NCBI GenBank assembly: GCA_009776385.1
Contig: WRFT01000031.1
Span: 1-12,383, forward strand
DNA: 12,383 bases
Reading direction: 5' to 3'
From: Clostridia bacterium
GTDB taxonomy: Bacteria > Bacillota > Clostridia > Christensenellales > Aristaeellaceae
Translations under genes and position numbers: made by a program
In this document: positions 7,845 to 12,383 of the stretch, one piece after another
Numbering within the stretch: the first letter of the stretch is position 1
Layout of the letters: the number at the start of each line of letters is the position of its first letter
Notes under the pieces: model-generated
Told to the model about the DNA's origin: nothing
The model's database searches: none
The model's input: only the letters and a program-made list of their open reading frames with translations

Positions 7845-10101
7845 ACGCATAAAAATAATCGGTATCGCATGGGCGTTGTGGGTCATGGCCTGTACTCCGG
7901 CAGGTGCGGAGGGAACCCCTGCGTTTTCAAAACCGATGCGCATGGACAGCATGGAAGCGCAATCCAATCGGCATGTGCATCCGTTCAGTGAGCAGCGCGT
8001 TGATGGCATCTTTACGGATACGGATGGCTTTACGCTTATCACCAGGACAGACGAGGTTGAGTTATGGCTCGGCGAGCAATGGGACACCCTCCGCATTCGG
8101 AACAGGAAAACCGGCTATATCTGGGGCGCCTTGCCGGTTGAAAAGGCGGAAGGGCTAAACAGAACATGGAATAGCTACGGCAACTCCATTGCCGCGATTG
8201 AGTGCTTTGACGAACAAGGGATGGAAAAGCGTTACGGCATGTCGGAAAACGCCGTTACAACCTATACCGCGACGGCCGATGGCTTGCTGTGCCACGCTGA
8301 CTTTTCGGAGCTGGGCATCTCCTTTGACGTGTTTTTGTCACTTCGCGGGAATATATTGGAATTATCCCTGCCGGAAGAGAGCCTGATTGAAGGCGCGGAT
8401 GGAAAAGGATATACCCTGAAATCCGTTTCCTTTCTGCCCTACCTGGGCGCGGTATACGAGGATTCACTGGACGGTTATCTTTTAATCCCCGACGGCGCCG
8501 GCGCACTGATACGCTTTCAAAAGGCGAAGCACTACACCTCCACGTACGACAAAAAAATATACGGGCGCGATTTGGGTATCGAATCGCTTGCCATTCCTTC
8601 CGACTTGCAGGCATTCCGTCCAAACGACTATACGGTGGACGAAAAGCAAATCGTGATGCCCGTATATGGTATTGTGCATGGCGCGGCGCAAAACGGACTG
8701 TTCATGGTCGTCGAAGACGGCGACATCTATGCCAGCATCGCAGCCGCTCCGGCCATCCCCAACAACCCCTACAACCGCGTTGCGGCGCGTTTTGATTACC
8801 GGCAAAAGTACACCAAAAACATCAACCGCAAAGAAGGCGCCGGCACGTTCGTCCCGCAGGAACACCGAAACGAGTTGTCAGCTAAACTATCAATCTATAT
8901 ATTAGACGGCTCCTCAGCGCATTATGACGGAATGGCGGTACTGTATCGCGGCCTCCTGCAAGACGCGGGTATATTAACGCCGCACAATATACGTGAATCT
9001 ATTCCTCTTCGGCTTGAAATCCTTGGCGCGGACAAGAAAAGGCAGTTCATCGGAACGTCCGCACAGGTCTTTACCACCGTGGAACAGGCGGGCGGTATCA
9101 TTGCGCTGCTCGCGGATGCCGGAATCACCCATGTGTCGTTGATCTACCGATGTTACACTATAAACAATGAGGCAGGGAACGCGTTCCTTGGCAATGTAGG
9201 AACCCAATATGAGTTTGACATTCTGGCGAAGCGGCTGGCCGCGCAAGGCGGGCGTTTTTTCCTGTATCTAAACCCGCTTTCGGCAAACCCAGATCAAATT
9301 CATTTGCGCACACAGGCAGCCAACAATTTGACCAATATGACCATCAAGATGACGCGGCCCAACCGAGGGGTGATGTACCCCGATACCTATTTCTATCGTC
9401 TGTCAGAGGCCGAAAGGCGCGTTGGGAAGGCGCTCGGGTATGGTGATTATGGTTTCGCCGTCGATCAGCTTTCCTGCCTTCTGTATGGGGATTTCACCTC
9501 GGGCAAAGAAGCCACACGATCGCAGAACTTGTCTAAACTCATCGGGATGGCCGAGCGGATTGCCCATGCGGGTTCTGCTTCGACCGGAAGGATTCCCCTA
9601 TACCAACCGAATCGATACCTTTGGCAGTATGTCTCGGAATACTATGATGCGCCGCTGACAAACAGCCAACTGCTGTATGAATCCGACACCGTTCCGTTCC
9701 TGCAGATTGTTTTAAGCGGAAGCGTCGAACTGTTTGGGACGACAATGAACACGACATCCTTTTCCACTGAGCGGCTGCTGCGGCATATTGAATACGGGGT
9801 TTACCCTTCATTCATCGTATCTGCCTGCGACAGCATTGACCTGTACCGCACAGCGCAGGAGGATTTCTTTTCTGCAAATTTTAGCGATTGGGCGGAAAAC
9901 ATCACCGCGGCATACCGGACAATCGATAGCCCGCTTGCGTCCCTCCATGGGAGGCGTATCGTCGAGCATAAGGCTCTTGCCGAAGGGTTGATAAGGGTTA
10001 CATATGACAACGGCACACGTGTGTATGTCAACTACATGGATAAATTAATGACGGATGGCGACGTGATGGTTGGGGCATGGAGTTATGCCATTGTGGAGTG
10101 A
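7831..10101 (+). CDS. Exported DUF5696-family protein, putative glycosidase-like TIM barrel
   Basis: 756 residues. Start GTG 7831 follows AGGAGGTG at 7816-7823, inside the end of the preceding gene. The N-terminus is an export signal: hydrophobic residues about 8-20, then 'VMACTPAGA', which could be a lipobox with an unusual M at -2, or a signal peptidase I site after AGA. Residues about 60-385 are a beta-rich domain ('DSLDGYLLIPDGAGALIRF', 'NGLFMVVEDGDIYASIAA'). Residues about 390-690 look like a TIM barrel: 'GGIIALLADAGITHVSLIYR', 'LAAQGGRFFLYLNP', 'GYGDYGFAVDQLSCLLYGDF', 'YESDTVPFLQIVLSGSVELF'. The last phrase is the hallmark I recall for DUF5696. A C-terminal beta domain (about 700-755) ends with 'IRVTYDNGTRVYVNYMDK'. 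Architecture and neighbours suggest an extracellular enzyme or glycan-binding relative of large glycosidases. Acidic residues such as D545 and E617 are candidates only; activity is not established. Confidence 0.82.
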   Translation: MSCNKRIKIIGIAWALWVMACTPAGAEGTPAFSKPMRMDSMEAQSNRHVHPFSEQRVDGIFTDTDGFTLITRTDEVELWLGEQWDTLRIRNRKTGYIWGALPVEKAEGLNRTWNSYGNSIAAIECFDEQGMEKRYGMSENAVTTYTATADGLLCHADFSELGISFDVFLSLRGNILELSLPEESLIEGADGKGYTLKSVSFLPYLGAVYEDSLDGYLLIPDGAGALIRFQKAKHYTSTYDKKIYGRDLGIESLAIPSDLQAFRPNDYTVDEKQIVMPVYGIVHGAAQNGLFMVVEDGDIYASIAAAPAIPNNPYNRVAARFDYRQKYTKNINRKEGAGTFVPQEHRNELSAKLSIYILDGSSAHYDGMAVLYRGLLQDAGILTPHNIRESIPLRLEILGADKKRQFIGTSAQVFTTVEQAGGIIALLADAGITHVSLIYRCYTINNEAGNAFLGNVGTQYEFDILAKRLAAQGGRFFLYLNPLSANPDQIHLRTQAANNLTNMTIKMTRPNRGVMYPDTYFYRLSEAERRVGKALGYGDYGFAVDQLSCLLYGDFTSGKEATRSQNLSKLIGMAERIAHAGSASTGRIPLYQPNRYLWQYVSEYYDAPLTNSQLLYESDTVPFLQIVLSGSVELFGTTMNTTSFSTERLLRHIEYGVYPSFIVSACDSIDLYRTAQEDFFSANFSDWAENITAAYRTIDSPLASLHGRRIVEHKALAEGLIRVTYDNGTRVYVNYMDKLMTDGDVMVGAWSYAIVE

Positions 10102-10106
10102 GGTGA
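10100..10106 (+). promoter_or_regulatory. Shine-Dalgarno site for the third permease
   Basis: GAGGTGA overlaps the stop of the DUF5696 gene and lies 5 bases before the G preceding ATG 10112. It sets the start at 10112 and rules out ATG 10070, which has no site and would overlap the upstream gene by 32 bases. Confidence 0.75.
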
Positions 10107-10111
10107 ACAAG

Positions 10112-11035
10112 ATGGCCTTCAAAAAACGGAAATCGCTGCTGACCATGCGTCGGCGTGACGCGCTGACGGGGTTACTTTTCTTCCTGCCGTGGCTGGTAGG
10201 CTTCTTCACCCTTACCGCGTACCCATTGCTGTACTCTATCTATATCAGCTTCAACCAAGTGGTCATCAAGCCCGGTGTTATTATGTTTGAGGAGGTCGGC
10301 TGGGCGTATTATCGCCAAGCGTTGATGTCGGATGTGGAGTACCCCATTCTGTTAATGAACTCCGTTGCCAACGTCCTTGTCAGCACGCCGATGGCTGTGG
10401 TATTCGCACTGCTTATCAGCCTGCTGCTCAACAACCGTTTCCGTGGGCGCGCCTTCTACCGCATGATCTTTTTCCTGCCTGTGGTTATCATGAGCGGGCC
10501 GGTGATGAGCGAGTTGATGAAAGAAACATCAGCGATGACCCTACAGATAGACATGTTCGGAATCGTCAGTTTACTGCGGACAACGGATTCCGCCTGGACC
10601 GGCGCATTGTTCATGTTTTTAAACAGCTTTGTTCGTATCCTATGGTTTTGCGGTGTGCAGACAATCATCTTCCTTGCGGCGCTACAAAAGATTGACCGTT
10701 CTATGTATGAGGCGGCATCCATCGATGGCGCGACCGTGTGGGAAAGCTTCTGGCGCATAACATTACCTTACTTGAAACCGATTATCCTGCTGACCACCGT
10801 GTATACCATCATCGAAATCGGCACGTTTTCGGATGATGCCACCAACCAAAGGATTGTTGGCTCCATGCGGGATATCACTAAACCTTACAGCTATTCGGCG
10901 GCATTGAGTTGGATTTATGCCGCGCTGCTGCTGATACTAATATTCATTGCTTTTCTTGTGTTCAATGACTGGAAAGAAGCGAGGTGGAGAAGAGATGCAA
11001 AGCGTTTGGAAAAAGAGCGGAAGCGGCCGCGGTAA
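10112..11035 (+). CDS. ABC sugar importer permease, MalF/UgpA type (set 2)
   Basis: 307 residues. This is the first membrane half of importer set 2. After a basic N-terminus ('MAFKKRK', 'MRRRDALTG') the first helix covers about 19-46 ('LLFFLPWLVGFFTLTAYPLL'), a typical MalF-type opening. Further hydrophobic segments lie at about 78-105, 113-135, 163-190, 222-242 and 263-284. The ATPase-docking EAA loop at residues 200-219 reads 'EAASIDGATVWESFWRITLP', a full match to the family pattern. 'RGRAFYRMIFFLPVVIMSGP' is the usual helix 3 region before the channel. The C-terminal tail 'DWKEARWRRDAKRLEKERKR' is unusually basic and is encoded partly in DNA shared with the next gene (41-base overlap). 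It is not closely similar by eye to the set 1 MalF-type subunit, so the two sets look like separate transporters rather than a recent duplication. The substrate is unknown. Confidence 0.93.
   Translation: MAFKKRKSLLTMRRRDALTGLLFFLPWLVGFFTLTAYPLLYSIYISFNQVVIKPGVIMFEEVGWAYYRQALMSDVEYPILLMNSVANVLVSTPMAVVFALLISLLLNNRFRGRAFYRMIFFLPVVIMSGPVMSELMKETSAMTLQIDMFGIVSLLRTTDSAWTGALFMFLNSFVRILWFCGVQTIIFLAALQKIDRSMYEAASIDGATVWESFWRITLPYLKPIILLTTVYTIIEIGTFSDDATNQRIVGSMRDITKPYSYSAALSWIYAALLLILIFIAFLVFNDWKEARWRRDAKRLEKERKRPR
10981..10986 (+). promoter_or_regulatory. Shine-Dalgarno site for the fourth permease
   Basis: GAGGTG inside the third permease gene lies 8 bases before ATG 10995 and supports that start over ATG 10947, which has no site. 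The overlapping purine run GGAGAAGAG (10986-10994) may add to ribosome binding. Confidence 0.65.
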
Positions 11036-11948
11036 GGCCAAAGTGCGAAAGCTTTTTCTCGGAAACGCGGATAAGCGGGGTTTACTTGGCAACCTGTGCG
11101 TCTACGGTATTCTGACGGGCCTTGGTTTCGTGTTCATCTACCCTTTTATCTACATGCTGTCGGTGAGTTTTATGGATACAAAAGATCTCGTTGATTCCAC
11201 GGTAACATGGATTCCGACTTGGCTTTCCGTGGAGAGTTTCTACAGAGCCGTCCATACCTTGGACTTTTCAAACGCGATGATGGATTCCCTTAAAATGTCC
11301 ATACTTCCGGCTTTACTGCAAAGCGCTTCGCTGGCCTTGGCGGGTTATGGACTGGGACGCTACCCCGTTCCGCTCAAGAAGCTATGGGTCGCGCTGGCAG
11401 TCTTGGTATTTTTAATCCCCGCGCAGGTGACGATGATCCCTCGGTATTTGCTGTTCAACAGCCGCGGGCTTATAGGTACAATATGGCCTACTTACTTCAT
11501 TTCCCTGTTTGGCCAAGGAATTAAAAGCTCTGTATTCTTGTTGGTATATTTCCAGTTCTTTTCCACTTATCCAAAATCGTTGGACGAAGCCGCGCAGATT
11601 GATGGCGCGGGACGGCTGCGCATATTCTGCAGGATCGCCATGCCGATGGCCATTCCGGCGGCGATCGTGTGCTTTTTGTTCTCGTTTGTCTGGATTTGGA
11701 ACGACACCACACAGATTGCGCAGTATTCCACGGGAGCTGCCACCACACTACCCATGCGATTGCAGATGTTTACAGACCGGTTTAATAAGCTTTATTCTTC
11801 AGCGAGCGTAAGCACGGGCGGCGCGTTGAACGAATCGATACGGTTAGCGGGGACTTTACTGACAATATTGCCGCTGATGATGATATATTTGGTACTGCAG
11901 AAACAGTTTGTGGAGAGTATCGAGCGATCCGGGATAACCGGGGAATGA
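10995..11948 (+). CDS. ABC sugar importer permease, MalG/UgpE type (set 2)
   Basis: 317 residues. This is the second membrane half of importer set 2. A basic N-terminus precedes helix 1 at about 34-58 ('CVYGILTGLGFVFIYPFIYM'). Hydrophobic segments at about 97-120, 128-150, 164-190, 216-236 and 284-303 complete six helices. The MalG-type features are present: 'LVFLIPAQVTMIPRYLLFN' followed by 'SRGLIGTIWPTYFISLFG', then the EAA loop at residues 198-217, 'EAAQIDGAGRLRIFCRIAMP'. The C-terminus 'QKQFVESIERSGITGE' matches the family's short tail ending in a small glycine-rich motif. It overlaps the upstream permease by 41 bases, so the pair is probably translated together in equal amounts. It is the last complete gene of the plus-strand run; a stub frame and a convergent gene follow. 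No solute-binding protein of its own is adjacent downstream, so it may share a receptor with set 1. Confidence 0.93.
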   Translation: MQSVWKKSGSGRGKAKVRKLFLGNADKRGLLGNLCVYGILTGLGFVFIYPFIYMLSVSFMDTKDLVDSTVTWIPTWLSVESFYRAVHTLDFSNAMMDSLKMSILPALLQSASLALAGYGLGRYPVPLKKLWVALAVLVFLIPAQVTMIPRYLLFNSRGLIGTIWPTYFISLFGQGIKSSVFLLVYFQFFSTYPKSLDEAAQIDGAGRLRIFCRIAMPMAIPAAIVCFLFSFVWIWNDTTQIAQYSTGAATTLPMRLQMFTDRFNKLYSSASVSTGGALNESIRLAGTLLTILPLMMIYLVLQKQFVESIERSGITGE

Positions 11949-11951
11949 AAG

Positions 11952-12023
11952 CTGACCAAACAATTTATGTATGGTGCCGGCGAATGGATTGATAATGGCG
12001 GCGCGGTTGTTCACAACGGATAA
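11952..12023 (+). pseudogene. Possible 5' remnant of an eighth operon gene
   Basis: Directly after the last permease, a frame beginning with CTG 11952 (or ATG 11967) reads 'TKQFMYGAGEWIDNGGAVVH' then N-G and a TAA at 12021-12023. The composition is protein-like, with no low-complexity bias, and a weak GGGGA at 11940-11944 sits 7 bases before the CTG. It has no signal peptide, so the lost gene would have encoded a cytoplasmic protein, perhaps a glycosidase in such a locus (guess). Just past the stop the DNA becomes the coding end of a minus-strand gene. This looks like a gene cut off at a rearrangement junction, but chance coding in a short spacer is also possible. Confidence 0.3.
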
Positions 12024-12029
12024 GCGCTG

Positions 12030-12383
12030 TCAAACACGCATCTCAATAAGGTTATTAGCCATGCGGCGTCTTTCAATAAGCTGCTCGCTTCCATCCGCCC
12101 GAAGGCGAATGACCGCGTTGCCGTTGGAGTATACCATATCTCCGTTTCGGCAAACCGTATAATCCATGACACCCTTTTTAATACAATGCATATCCCCGTT
12201 TTGATTCAACCGGGTAAGTTCCCAATTGTACGGTATAATACCGGGGAACGCTTCTCCCCTGCGTCGGTTCTGCCTGAGCATTTCCTGCGCATTGATTACG
12301 TTCCCGTCAAAGAACAGATCCTTTTCGCTCATCCGCTTATGCTTCACATCACCGGCCGATCGCCCGGAACGAAGGGACTCACC
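12030..12383 (-). CDS. C-terminal part of an uncharacterised beta-propeller-like protein (5' end cut by window)
   Basis: The minus-strand frame is open from the window edge at 12383 to a TGA at 12030-12032, giving about 117 residues; the GTG at 12347 is probably internal because the frame stays open upstream of it (GESLRSGRSAGDV). Content: 'DLFFDGNVINAQEMLRQNRR' then 'GEAFPGIIPYNWELTRLNQN', followed by strand-turn-strand repeats 'NGDMHCIKKGVMDYTVCRNG', 'DMVYSNGNAVIRLRADGSEQ' and 'LIERRRMANNLIEMRV'. The short beta strands punctuated by N-G and D-G turns suggest the last blades of a propeller. No catalytic motif is seen. I do not recognise the family with certainty. It is transcribed towards the permease operon, with 81 bases between the two stops, and probably belongs to a separate unit unrelated to sugar uptake. 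Confidence 0.6.
   Translation of the reverse strand, partial: GESLRSGRSAGDVKHKRMSEKDLFFDGNVINAQEMLRQNRRRGEAFPGIIPYNWELTRLNQNGDMHCIKKGVMDYTVCRNGDMVYSNGNAVIRLRADGSEQLIERRRMANNLIEMRV

Noticed and set aside
3957..11948. Recent tandem duplication of one permease pair
   Set aside because: By eye the two MalF-type and two MalG-type proteins share only the general family motifs and differ throughout their helices and tails, so an ancient or independent origin is more likely.
11971..12162. 63-codon plus-strand frame over the start of the convergent gene
   Set aside because: It runs antisense into the minus-strand coding end and its translation lacks protein-like pattern. The stub frame ending at 12023 is the better reading of the first part.

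Overview
The window is an accessory carbohydrate-uptake locus of moderate GC (slightly above half by eye). Strong GGAGGTG-type Shine-Dalgarno sites, frequent GTG starts, signal-peptide proteins and several MalF/MalG-type permeases with no ATPase gene point to a Gram-positive Firmicute, probably a clostridial or Paenibacillus-like lineage. The sequence alone does not allow a firmer placement. There are no RNA genes, insertion sequences or CRISPR arrays, and no gene-free stretch longer than 81 bases.

Layout. Positions 1-1011 hold the C-terminal part of a conventional extracellular sugar-binding protein, cut by the window edge. After a 67-base gap, a tightly packed plus-strand run of seven genes fills 1079-11948: (a) a 961-residue secreted protein with two beta-sandwich-like regions fused to a solute-binding domain; (b, c) a pair of sugar permeases; (d) a 678-residue secreted/membrane protein with an NHL propeller, a TPR-like segment and a YIP1-like membrane domain; (e) a 756-residue exported DUF5696 protein that looks like a TIM-barrel glycosidase relative; (f, g) a second pair of sugar permeases. 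Spacing runs from a 41-base overlap to a 12-base gap, so translation is probably coupled and the run is likely one operon. An 81-base convergent gap follows. It holds a stub reading frame that may be the remnant of an eighth gene. Positions 12030-12383 carry the C-terminal part of a minus-strand gene resembling a beta-propeller.

How the genes may work together (inference). The fused binding protein would capture a carbohydrate at the surface, the two permease pairs would form two ABC importers, and the DUF5696 protein would act on or bind the glycan outside the cell. The NHL/TPR/YIP1 protein may organise or sense the machinery at the membrane. No ATP-binding subunit is present, so both importers would need a shared MsmX-type ATPase encoded elsewhere. 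The most interesting element is the NHL/TPR/YIP1 plus DUF5696 pair placed between two complete permease pairs, an arrangement with no obvious assigned function.
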